Part shown: one piece after another, positions 1-5,367 of the stretch
Position numbering within the stretch: position 1 is the stretch's first letter
Layout of the letters: each line of letters opens with the position of its first letter
Source of the DNA: Deltaproteobacteria bacterium
GTDB taxonomy: Bacteria; Desulfobacterota; Dissulfuribacteria; Dissulfuribacterales; UBA3076
DNA length: 5,367 bases
Direction: 5' to 3'
Assembly (NCBI GenBank): GCA_021159445.1
Contig: JAGGRV010000210.1
Coordinates: forward strand, 1-5,367
Made by a program: the position numbers and the translations under genes
Notes under the pieces: generated by a model
The model's database searches: none
The model's input: the letters and a program-made list of their open reading frames with translations, nothing else
What the model was told of the DNA's origin: nothing

Positions 1-80
1 AGGAAAAAGCGCATTTTAAAGCCATATTTGGTGCAAGAACCAGATATTTCCGCCAAAGTACGGCAATAGTGCTCTTCTGA
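1..80 (+). other. unresolved left edge, possible 3' end of an upstream gene
   Basis: All three forward frames are open from the window edge and close at TAA 17-19, TAG 67-69 and TGA 78-80. They would give C-terminal tails ending GKSAF, SAKVRQ and TAIVLF. None is long enough to recognise. A tail ending in phenylalanine would suit a TonB-dependent outer-membrane receptor, which is what one expects beside exbB-exbD-tonB, but this is only a contextual guess. Any upstream forward gene must end by base 80, and the repeat-bearing stretch after it looks non-coding. Confidence 0.2.
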
Positions 81-83
81 CCC

Positions 84-117
84 CTTCAGCCTTCAGTCTA
101 ACAGCTTCAGCCTGAAG
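84..117. repeat. CTTCAG short repeat cluster with small inverted repeat
   Basis: CTTCAG occurs at 84-89, 91-96 and 105-110. The first two copies are seven bases apart, as in a heptameric tandem repeat. The third copy faces its inverse CTGAAG at 112-117 across one base, so it could fold as a minimal hairpin with a GCC loop. There is no T tract after it, so it is not a standard intrinsic terminator. The cluster lies between the last possible upstream stop and the exbB ribosome binding site. Short heptamer families of this kind are common in intergenic DNA of some bacterial genomes; membership of such a family here is inferred. Confidence 0.45.
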
Positions 118-153
118 TTACATTCTAGCAAGCATTGACCAGTTCGTGTTTCC

Positions 154-158
154 AGGAG
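154..158 (+). promoter_or_regulatory. ribosome binding site of exbB
   Basis: AGGAG lies eight bases before the ATG at 167. This is good Shine-Dalgarno spacing and supports that start codon as the first of the operon. Confidence 0.7.
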
Positions 159-166
159 TATTTTAG

Positions 167-805
167 ATGAGAGATATATTCATAAGGGGCGGTCCGCTTA
201 TGTGGCCGCTTCTTCTATGCTCAATCGTGTCTCTGACGATTTCCATTGAGAGAATTCTTTTTTGGTGGAGGGAAAAAAGGCGAAGGGACAACAATCGCCT
301 TGAAAAAATCTTCCGCCAAACAGAGGCGGGAGACCATCACAGCGTCCTTCACAATAGTCACGGCAGAACCGATGAGATTGACGGACTTGACTTTTCCGCC
401 AGGATACTCATCTCGGGGCTTGCTAATCAAGACTATGGACTTCGGGAAAGTATGGAAGTTGCGGCAGAGGACGAAATCGAACGTATGAAACGAGGGTTGG
501 ATATTCTGGACACTATTATCACCATGGCTCCGCTGCTGGGAATCCTGGGGACCGTGCTTGGAATAATCGATTCATTCGACCTGTTGGGCCATAGCGGTAT
601 CGAAGATCCGAAAGCAGTAACCGGTGGCATTGCCCAGGCGCTGATTACAACGGCCGCCGGGCTCACTGTGGCGCTGATGACACTGGTACCCTTCAATTAT
701 CTGGTAGCAAAGGTAAAGAAGGAAACTAAGGAGGTCAATAAAATCATGCCCCGTTTCGAGGCTGCGTATCGAAACGGGTTGAAAAAAAACGACGATGATA
801 AGTAG
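167..805 (+). CDS. exbB: ExbB-type MotA/TolQ/ExbB proton channel subunit
   Basis: This is the inner-membrane channel subunit that, with ExbD, converts proton-motive force into movement of TonB. The 212-residue protein shows the family layout: a first membrane span at about 11-33, a charged cytoplasmic loop (WREKRRR, then about 40-110), a second span at about 116-138 with the signature PLLGILGTVLGI, and a third at about 158-181 with QALITTAAGLTVAL. The threonines in these two segments (T129 and T161/T162) correspond to the polar pore positions known in ExbB and TolQ. It is somewhat shorter than E. coli ExbB. TolQ or MotA identity is unlikely because exbD and tonB follow directly. The start has a clear AGGAG. 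The last codons cross an A8 run (782-789), and the stop lies 11 bases inside exbD, so the two genes are probably translationally coupled. Confidence 0.93.
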   Translation: MRDIFIRGGPLMWPLLLCSIVSLTISIERILFWWREKRRRDNNRLEKIFRQTEAGDHHSVLHNSHGRTDEIDGLDFSARILISGLANQDYGLRESMEVAAEDEIERMKRGLDILDTIITMAPLLGILGTVLGIIDSFDLLGHSGIEDPKAVTGGIAQALITTAAGLTVALMTLVPFNYLVAKVKKETKEVNKIMPRFEAAYRNGLKKNDDDK

Positions 806-1202
806 TGGATACGAGAACAGGAAAGCCCGGGTAGAGATGCTTCCGCTCATTGATGTTGTCTTTCTCCTGCTGGTTTTCTTTATCTATGCCATGCTTTCCA
901 TGGTTGTTCACCGCGGGCTTAGAGTGGAGCTGCCCAGTGCTTCAACGGCTGAAGTGGACAGAAATGAATATGTCAGTATCACCATAGCAAAAGACAACTC
1001 GATATTTGTTCGCAAGGAACGAGTGGAATTGAACGGACTGATTGAAAAAGTCATGGAGCATGCGGACAAGAAAGCCGACATCCCTGTCTTTATCAACGGC
1101 GACCGCAGGGCCGATCTTGGGGTTGCCATCAAGATTCTTGATTTACTGAAGAGCGCAGGTATCAAGGAAGTCTCGTTTGAGTGTGTAGAAGAAGAACAAT
1201 GA
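795..1202 (+). CDS. exbD: ExbD-type biopolymer transport protein
   Basis: ExbD partners ExbB and carries the membrane aspartate that is protonated during energy transduction to TonB. The 135-residue protein has a short basic cytoplasmic tail, one membrane span at about 16-38 with the family signature LPLIDVVFLLLVFF, and a periplasmic domain from about 42 to the end. D20 in that motif matches the essential aspartate of the ExbD/TolR family (D25 in E. coli ExbD). The GDRRAD segment (102-107) lies in the usual C-terminal fold. The start overlaps the last 11 bases of exbB, and I see no strong Shine-Dalgarno before it, so it probably relies on ribosomes finishing exbB. Its own stop shares ATGA with the tonB start. 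TolR is the main alternative, but the adjacent tonB argues for ExbD. Confidence 0.93.
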   Translation: MISSGYENRKARVEMLPLIDVVFLLLVFFIYAMLSMVVHRGLRVELPSASTAEVDRNEYVSITIAKDNSIFVRKERVELNGLIEKVMEHADKKADIPVFINGDRRADLGVAIKILDLLKSAGIKEVSFECVEEEQ

Positions 1203-1855
1203 GGTCATCTGATTTTATCCTTCCTTTCCTCATTTCGACCACTGTTCATGTGTGGGCCCTTTCCTCGGACATCTTGCATCGCAACGCTGAGGTCATCTTT
1301 GAAAAAGGCGTACGGGCTGTCACGCTTAATATTGTCCCCTCAGTAGCCAGCAAGGCATCCAGCGTCATGCCTGCTGTGGTCGGACCAGCCGCGAAGCAAA
1401 GCGTTTCTGCACAGCCATCTCCCGGCGAGGTAATAATTCCCGAAAAAGCGGGCCTGATACAGGATGTCCCTTTGCATCCCCAAAAAAAACAAGTTCACCA
1501 TCCTCATCATCGTATTGGAATCGCTGCTGTTAACTCAAAAAACAATGACGGTGACTGCAATGAAAAGGGCGTGACAAGTCCTGTAGTTATTACAGGTTTG
1601 TCAAAACCGAAGTATCCCAGGTATTCGCGAATTAACGGAGAGGAAGGCACGGTTGTGTTTATCGTTGAAGTCAGTGCCAACGGAAGGCCTGGAAAGATCG
1701 AAGTCGAAACCAGCAGCGGATATCGACGCCTTGATTGCGCTGCGGTAAAGGCGCTTGAGAAAGCCGCCTTTATACCGGCCAGGCTAGGCGGTAAAGCGGT
1801 CGCATCAACAAAGCGCATTGCTTTCAGGTTTGATCTCGAGGAGTGCGAAAATTAG
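1199..1855 (+). CDS. tonB: TonB energy transducer with His-rich spacer
   Basis: TonB spans the periplasm and contacts the TonB box of outer-membrane receptors to power uptake. I chose ATG 1199 because it overlaps the exbD stop as ATGA; a GTG at 1181 would only add six basic residues. The 218-residue protein has an N-terminal anchor at about 5-22 containing S13 and H17, the S-x3-H pair conserved in TonB spans for coupling to ExbB-ExbD. Next comes a low-complexity periplasmic spacer (about 45-125). It is only modestly proline-rich and lacks the long EP/KP repeats of E. coli TonB, but it has five histidines between 93 and 104. The TonB C-terminal domain covers about 128-214, with the YPRYSRINGEEGTVVF stretch and a typical AAVKALEKAAFIPA helix-turn. 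Three cysteines (C120, C180, C216) face the periplasm. The neighbours confirm the assignment. Confidence 0.92.
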   Translation: MRSSDFILPFLISTTVHVWALSSDILHRNAEVIFEKGVRAVTLNIVPSVASKASSVMPAVVGPAAKQSVSAQPSPGEVIIPEKAGLIQDVPLHPQKKQVHHPHHRIGIAAVNSKNNDGDCNEKGVTSPVVITGLSKPKYPRYSRINGEEGTVVFIVEVSANGRPGKIEVETSSGYRRLDCAAVKALEKAAFIPARLGGKAVASTKRIAFRFDLEECEN

Positions 1856-1859
1856 CAGC

Positions 1860-1952
1860 ATGAGGCGCAACGGCAGAGAATACAGCCTTTGGCCGGCGAT
1901 TGCGGGAGGCGTAACACGTATGCATGCCCTTCTTTTTGGTGGGCAGGTTTGA
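1860..1952 (+). CDS. possible small ORF (30 aa) bridging tonB and btuF-like gene
   Basis: ATG 1860 opens 30 codons that close at TGA 1950-1952. The last base of this stop is the first base of the next gene's ATG (TGATG). The peptide begins MRRNGREYSLWPAIAGG and resembles no family I know. The ORF starts four bases after the tonB stop and fills the gap exactly. A GAGGAG at 1838-1843 is 16 bases upstream, too far for a strong site. An internal ATG at 1920 has GGGAGG (1904-1909) ten bases before it and would give only ten residues. It could be a coupling leader that brings ribosomes to the next gene, or chance. Its size and the lack of recognisable homology keep confidence low. Confidence 0.25.
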   Translation: MRRNGREYSLWPAIAGGVTRMHALLFGGQV

Positions 1953-2887
1953 TGCGCCGAAAACTTATTTTGGTTGCTATTGTTCTTCTCGCCTTTACAG
2001 GAAGCTATCTGGGTAAAAAGGCTATCCATGAATCAGGGAGCGGGATATCTGATGTTAATGTCCTGACGTATTCACAGGATCATGATAGCAAAAAATATAG
2101 ACTGATCGTCTCACTGGCCCCCAGCATTACGGAAATCCTATTTGCACTCGGGTTGGAAGACAGTGTTGCCGGTGTTACCCGCTACTGCGATTTCCCTCCA
2201 GCGGCCCAAACGAAAACAAATGTTGGCGGCTACTATGACCCCAACTATGAGTCTATTGTCACGTTAAATGCAGATCTTGTCATTATGCTAGAGGAACATG
2301 AAAAGCCCAGGCAGTATCTATCCGAACTTGGTTTGAATACCTTGGTGGTGAATCATAAGAGCATATCCGGAATACTTAATTCAATCACAGTTATCGGGAA
2401 AACATGTGGCGTTGACAAAAAAGCGGAGTCAATTGTGCGCGATCTCCAGTTGAGGATGGAACGGATCAGGCAAAAGACTGAGGGGCTTCCTCGTCCGCGG
2501 GTCATGATTTCCGTGGAAAAGAACATGGGGTCCGGCACTCTTAAGGACGTCTGTATATCGGGCAGAGAAAAATTCTATAATAAAATGATTACGCTTGCCG
2601 GCGGTGTCAACGCTTATGCCGGAAACGTCGCATTTCCAGTCGTCTCCAGAGAAGGTATTGTCCAGATGAATCCCGAGGTCATTATCGACATAATTTCGGA
2701 TATAGATGAAAAGGACTGGGACAAAACAATGACTTCGAAGGAATGGGATGCCCTCTCACAGATCGATGCCGTCAGTAAAGGCCGTGTGTATGTCTTTGGA
2801 GAAGACTATGTAGTGATTCCCGGACCGAGGTTTATCCTTATCCTGGAGAAAATGGCGCGATTGATACACCCCGAGGTGGATTGGTAA
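1952..2887 (+). CDS. BtuF-like periplasmic substrate-binding protein of an ABC importer
   Basis: This periplasmic protein captures the substrate and docks on the permease. ATG 1952 gives 311 residues starting MRRKLILVAIVLLAF, a clear signal or anchor helix; a TTG at 1889 would add 21 non-signal-like residues. There is no lipobox cysteine and no clear AxA cleavage site, so it could stay tethered. The helical-backbone metal-receptor fold (Peripla_BP_2) begins near residue 50 with RLIVSLAPSITEILFALG, continues with the RYCDFPPAA segment and the LNADLVI strand, and has its second lobe from about 180. E61 (in SITE) and E234 (in VSREG) match the two glutamates that in BtuF/FhuD-type proteins salt-bridge to permease arginines. 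The VSREG and GPRFIL segments resemble BtuF, so a corrinoid is the favoured substrate; a ferric siderophore or haem cannot be excluded. The ATPase gene follows within a few bases. Confidence 0.85.
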   Translation: MRRKLILVAIVLLAFTGSYLGKKAIHESGSGISDVNVLTYSQDHDSKKYRLIVSLAPSITEILFALGLEDSVAGVTRYCDFPPAAQTKTNVGGYYDPNYESIVTLNADLVIMLEEHEKPRQYLSELGLNTLVVNHKSISGILNSITVIGKTCGVDKKAESIVRDLQLRMERIRQKTEGLPRPRVMISVEKNMGSGTLKDVCISGREKFYNKMITLAGGVNAYAGNVAFPVVSREGIVQMNPEVIIDIISDIDEKDWDKTMTSKEWDALSQIDAVSKGRVYVFGEDYVVIPGPRFILILEKMARLIHPEVDW

Positions 2888-2892
2888 TAGAA

Positions 2893-3678
2893 ATGGAGAA
2901 CACCGTTATCGAAATAACACGATTCTCGTTTTCCATAAGTAGCAAGGCGATTCTTAAGGATATTTCACTCAACGTCAAGGAAGGCGAATACATCTCAATA
3001 GTCGGTCCGAACGGAGCCGGGAAAACCACTCTGCTCAAATGCCTGGATCGGATACACAAAGGGGGGAGTGGAGATATCAGGATAGCCGGAAAACTGCTTG
3101 ATAAATACAGTCAGAAAGAACTCGCACAAAAATTGAGCTACGTCCCCCAGGCGGATGGACGCATTTCCCCTTTTACTGTGTATGAGTTTGTTATGATGGG
3201 CCGCTATCATCATCTAAGCCCTTTTTCTTCACCAGGAAAGGAAGATAAAGATGCGGTTCACGATGCGCTGGCCATTACGGGAATATCGGAATTCGCCGAA
3301 CGATTTCTCCGCACACTCAGCGGCGGCGAGCGCCAGAAAGTCTTCATCGCCGCAGCGCTTGCGCAGGGAGCGAAAGTTCTCCTTCTTGACGAACCCACGA
3401 CCTTTCTGGATCCCAAACACGAGGCCGACGTTCACAGGCTGCTGGCGCGAGCCAATCGTGAACGCGGTTTTACCGTGGTTTCGGTAACCCATGATATCAA
3501 TAGCGCAGTTCTGACGAGCCGGCGTATCCTGGCGCTTAAAAACGGCGCGGTTGCCTTTTGTGGTTTTGCTGACAAATTTATGAACAACGAAATTCTTCAG
3601 AAGATATACGAAAAGTCATTCCTTTTTGTGAAACACCCTCAAACGGGAAAGACCATTGTCGCGCCGGAAGTGCCATGA
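2893..3678 (+). CDS. ABC importer ATP-binding protein, FecE/BtuD type
   Basis: This cytoplasmic ATPase powers the importer formed with the permease encoded next. From ATG 2893 it has 261 residues and all motifs in order: Walker A GPNGAGKTT at 38-46, Q-loop glutamine Q86 in YVPQ, ABC signature LSGGERQ at 142-148, Walker B KVLLLDEP at 161-168 with catalytic E167, a D-loop at FLD (171-173), and switch histidine H200 in VTHD. The stretch PFTVYEFVMMGRYHH after the Q-loop is typical of iron-siderophore and cobalamin importers. A GAGGTGGA at 2873-2880 lies 12 bases before this ATG. A TTG at 2881 would add four residues and overlap the upstream gene, but the site would then abut the start. The stop shares ATGA with the permease start. 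The family is certain; the substrate is not shown by this subunit. Confidence 0.92.
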   Translation: MENTVIEITRFSFSISSKAILKDISLNVKEGEYISIVGPNGAGKTTLLKCLDRIHKGGSGDIRIAGKLLDKYSQKELAQKLSYVPQADGRISPFTVYEFVMMGRYHHLSPFSSPGKEDKDAVHDALAITGISEFAERFLRTLSGGERQKVFIAAALAQGAKVLLLDEPTTFLDPKHEADVHRLLARANRERGFTVVSVTHDINSAVLTSRRILALKNGAVAFCGFADKFMNNEILQKIYEKSFLFVKHPQTGKTIVAPEVP

Positions 3679-4691
3679 TGAATACAGGATCAAAACATAA
3701 GTTAATACTACTTACTATTCTTCTCGTCCTCGCCATTTTTGTTCTTTCGGGCGCGCCCATGGTCGGAATGAATACTGTACCAGTGAGTGCCATTCTGCAT
3801 CCGGCATCCGGCAGGATGGAGTCGGATATTTTCTGGAAAATCAGGATACCGAGGGTCTGTATTTCTTTCCTCGCAGGGGCCGGCCTTGCAGTGAGCGGCA
3901 TGGCCTTTCAGGCAATGTTCCGCAATCCTCTAGCAACGCCCTTTACCCTCGGCGTGGCCAGTGGAGCGTCTCTTGGAGCAGCGATTTACGTCCGCCTTGG
4001 TTTGGTATTCAGTGTTCTCGGTATTTCCGGCATATCCTTTTCCGCATTTGCAGGAGCTATCCTCTCCATTCTGTTGGTATACGGTCTGACTAGGGCAAGG
4101 AGAGGTTTTTCGACAACCACTATGCTTCTAGCCGGAGTTGCCATCAGCTTTTTCTTCTCCAGCGTCATCCTCTTCACCCAGTACATGAGCGATTTTACGC
4201 ACTCGTTCCGCATTTTGCGCTGGCTGATGGGCGGACTTGAGGTCGTTGGGTTCGAGTCAGTTCTGAACATGGCTCCATTCGTAATCAGTGGAAGCGCCAT
4301 AATCCTCTACATGACCCACGAGCTGAACTTGATGATGACCGGGGAGGAGATCGCCATCAGTCGTGGAGTTAGTGTGTGGAAAACAAAAAGGATTCTTTTC
4401 TTTGCGACCTCGCTCATGGTCGGCGGGGTTGTGGCTATATGCGGGCCAATCGGGTTTGTGGGTATGATGGTCCCTCACATTTGCAGGTTGCTGATCGGTG
4501 CTGATCACAGGTACCTGACACCAGCCACCCTCTTATTTGGCGGAGTATTCCTGACCCTGTGCGACATGCTTGCCAGGACGCTCATCGCACCTGCCGAAAT
4601 ACCCGTGGGCATCATTACGGCCTTGCTTGGGGGGCCTTTCTTTGTCTGGCTGCTCCTTGGAAAACCTTCTTCAAAGAGGGGAATACTATGA
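3675..4691 (+). CDS. ABC importer permease, FecCD/BtuC family
   Basis: This is the inner-membrane permease, expected to work as a homodimer with two copies of the upstream ATPase. Its 338 residues are almost wholly hydrophobic, with about nine to ten spans, the first at about 9-27. Family signatures are clear: RIPR at 57-60, the AGAGLAVSG helix, FRNPLATPFTLGVASGA at 82-98, LRWLMGGL at 181-188, the ATPase-coupling region GEEIAISRGV (223-232), CGPIGFVGMMVPHICR at 256-271, and a C-terminal AEIPVGIITALLGGPFF. R60 or R57 and R301 are in the regions where BtuC has the arginines that meet the binding-protein glutamates. Length is normal. A second ATG follows at 3678; I chose 3675 for the ATGA overlap with the ATPase gene. 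Its own stop again sits in ATGA, opening a ten-codon frame. Confidence 0.92.
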   Translation: MMNTGSKHKLILLTILLVLAIFVLSGAPMVGMNTVPVSAILHPASGRMESDIFWKIRIPRVCISFLAGAGLAVSGMAFQAMFRNPLATPFTLGVASGASLGAAIYVRLGLVFSVLGISGISFSAFAGAILSILLVYGLTRARRGFSTTTMLLAGVAISFFFSSVILFTQYMSDFTHSFRILRWLMGGLEVVGFESVLNMAPFVISGSAIILYMTHELNLMMTGEEIAISRGVSVWKTKRILFFATSLMVGGVVAICGPIGFVGMMVPHICRLLIGADHRYLTPATLLFGGVFLTLCDMLARTLIAPAEIPVGIITALLGGPFFVWLLLGKPSSKRGIL

Positions 4692-4720
4692 GGGTGACAA
4701 GCTTGGGGTCTTTCTGCTAG
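4688..4720 (+). other. ten-codon ORF restarted at the permease stop (possible gene remnant)
   Basis: The permease stop lies within ATGA, the same arrangement as the exbD/tonB and ATPase/permease junctions. The new frame reads MRVTSLGSFC and stops at TAG 4718-4720. It may be chance, a very short restart peptide, or the 5' stump of a former operon gene lost by deletion. Nothing recognisable as protein follows in any frame before purB. Confidence 0.2.
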
Positions 4721-4761
4721 ATGTTTTTACTGTAACTATTGCACTTCGTCCTGTTATCTGG

Positions 4762-4804
4762 TCTAAAGACACATCTTTACAGTTAATAAAAAGCCTCTAA
4801 AGAC
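4762..4804. repeat. 9-bp direct repeat TCTAAAGAC in the permease-purB spacer
   Basis: TCTAAAGAC is present at 4762-4770 and again at 4796-4804, 34 bases apart start to start. TAAAGA at 4764-4769 can also pair with TCTTTA at 4774-4779 across a CACA loop. ACTGTAA at 4729-4735 is the inverse of TTACAGT at 4777-4783. The spacing is about three helical turns, which would suit a dimeric regulator, but no known operator is recognised. Confidence 0.3.
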
Positions 4805-4809
4805 GGAGA

Positions 4810-4850
4810 ATGTGAGCTTTCTGATTCCATAGGGAGGCCCTGTCTCACAT
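4810..4850 (+). promoter_or_regulatory. two-tier hairpin in the purB leader
   Basis: ATGTGAG (4810-4816) pairs perfectly with CTCACAT (4844-4850). Inside it, ATAGGG (4829-4834) can pair with CCCTGT (4838-4843) around an AGG loop, with one G-T pair. The 3' arms are contiguous and the 5' side carries a 12-base bulge (4817-4828). No T run follows, so it is not an intrinsic terminator. Its place 35 bases before purB suggests a leader RNA structure or a protein-binding palindrome. It matches no purine, PRPP or ppGpp riboswitch core that I recognise. Confidence 0.35.
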
Positions 4851-4870
4851 ACAATGGGAATCAAAATTAT

Positions 4871-4874
4871 AGGA
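4871..4874 (+). promoter_or_regulatory. ribosome binding site of purB
   Basis: AGGA lies ten bases before ATG 4885 and supports this start, which residue numbering against the family also supports. Confidence 0.55.
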
Positions 4875-4884
4875 ACCATTTTTC

Positions 4885-5367
4885 ATGATAGATAGATATA
4901 GCCGGCCCGGGATGGCAGCCATATGGACCCTTGAGAATAAATACAAGACCTGGCTTGAAGTGGAAATTCTTGCGGCAGAGGCATGGGCTGAACTTGGAGC
5001 AATACCAAAAGAGGCTGCAAAAGACATAAGGACTAAGGCTGCCTTTGATCCGGAACGGATAGCCGGAATCGAGGAGAAAACCCGTCACGATGTAATTGCC
5101 TTTCTTACCAACGTAGCAGAGTATATAGGGCCATCCGCCAGATACCTGCACTGGGGTCTTACGTCATCTGACATGCTGGACACAGCCAATGCCGTAATAT
5201 TTAAGCAGGCCCTGGAAATCATCATTGATGATGTAAATGCCCTGATGGATGTCATAAAAAGACGTGCCTTTGAACATAAAGATACCGTGATGATAGGAAG
5301 GTCTCATGGTATCCACGCCGAGCCCATCACCTTTGGTCTGAAGCTTGCCATCTGGTACGATGAGATG
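4885..5367 (+). CDS. purB: adenylosuccinate lyase, 5' part (runs off the window)
   Basis: PurB catalyses two fumarate-releasing steps in purine synthesis: SAICAR to AICAR, and adenylosuccinate to AMP. It acts in the cytoplasm as a homotetramer. From ATG 4885 the frame stays open to the window end, giving 161 codons of a protein that is usually about 430 residues. The N terminus MIDRYSRPGM is the family start. Catalytic-site motifs follow: EKTRHDVIAFL with H68, LHWGLTSSD with H89, T93 and S94, and GRSHGIHAEPITFG with H141. These positions fall exactly on the numbering of the B. subtilis-type enzyme (H68, H89, H141), which confirms the start and the subfamily. The family often has RPEM where this protein has RPGM. 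It is separated from the transport operon by 193 bases and is functionally unrelated to it, so it probably has its own promoter, though I cannot identify one securely. Confidence 0.96.
   Translation, partial: MIDRYSRPGMAAIWTLENKYKTWLEVEILAAEAWAELGAIPKEAAKDIRTKAAFDPERIAGIEEKTRHDVIAFLTNVAEYIGPSARYLHWGLTSSDMLDTANAVIFKQALEIIIDDVNALMDVIKRRAFEHKDTVMIGRSHGIHAEPITFGLKLAIWYDEM

Noticed and set aside
135..164. TTGACC / TATTTT as a promoter for exbB
   Set aside because: The putative -10 touches the start codon and overlaps the spacer after the ribosome binding site, so the transcript would lack that site.
1..166. Cobalamin riboswitch or Fur box upstream of exbB
   Set aside because: I looked for the B12-box core and for a GATAAT-type palindrome and found neither; the stretch is also too short for a complete cobalamin riboswitch after base 80.
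433..850. Reverse-strand ORFs opposite exbB
   Set aside because: They lie opposite conserved membrane helices of ExbB and show no domain of their own.
1181..1198. GTG 1181 as an earlier tonB start
   Set aside because: It would add CRRRT-type residues inside exbD; ATG 1199 sits in an ATGA overlap and places the S-x3-H anchor normally.
1889..1951. TTG 1889 as start of the binding protein
   Set aside because: The 21 added residues put a cysteine- and tryptophan-containing stretch before a clear signal helix; ATG 1952 gives a normal MRRK signal start.
2881..2892. TTG 2881 as start of the ATPase
   Set aside because: The Shine-Dalgarno-like GAGGTGGA would touch the codon; ATG 2893 is within workable distance and fits the family length.
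4761..4792. TAAAGA-CACA-TCTTTA hairpin plus A-rich tail as an operon terminator
   Set aside because: The stem is short and AT-only apart from one pair, and there is no T run after it on the forward strand.
4570..4800. 76-residue forward ORF across the permease end
   Set aside because: Most of it overlaps the highly conserved permease C terminus in another frame, and the residues beyond it resemble nothing.

Overview
The window reads as a Gram-negative chromosomal segment. It carries a compact, all-forward transport operon and, after a short spacer, the start of a housekeeping purine gene. An ExbB-ExbD-TonB set implies an outer membrane, so the host is diderm. Base composition looks moderate. 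The CTTCAG-type intergenic repeats and the Bacillus-type PurB would fit a deltaproteobacterial (Desulfobacterota-like) host, but that placement is only a guess.

Layout. Bases 1-166 hold the unresolved tail of whatever lies upstream, a short cluster of CTTCAG repeats and the ribosome binding site of the first gene. Then follow exbB (167-805), exbD (795-1202), tonB (1199-1855), a possible 30-codon small ORF (1860-1952), a BtuF-type periplasmic binding protein (1952-2887), a FecE/BtuD-type ATPase (2893-3678) and a FecCD/BtuC-type permease (3675-4691). Bases 4692-4884 are a spacer holding direct and inverted repeats. The 5' part of purB (adenylosuccinate lyase) starts at 4885 and runs off the right edge; 161 codons are visible.

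How the genes work together. ExbB and ExbD form the proton-driven motor that energises TonB, and TonB drives uptake through outer-membrane receptors. The binding protein then captures the substrate in the periplasm and passes it to the permease-ATPase complex in the inner membrane. The operon therefore encodes both energy-transducing steps of one import route. The substrate is probably a corrinoid (vitamin B12 type) or a ferric siderophore; the binding protein resembles BtuF, which favours a corrinoid. No TonB-dependent receptor is visible in the window. Genes overlap at exbB/exbD, exbD/tonB and ATPase/permease, which points to one translationally coupled transcript.

Assessment. The genes belong to well-known families and I see no clearly new system. 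The points most worth a second look are small: the ORF that exactly fills the tonB-btuF gap, an ATGA restart at the end of the permease that leads to only ten codons, an A8 tract at the exbB/exbD junction, a hairpin ahead of purB, and a histidine-rich spacer in TonB.
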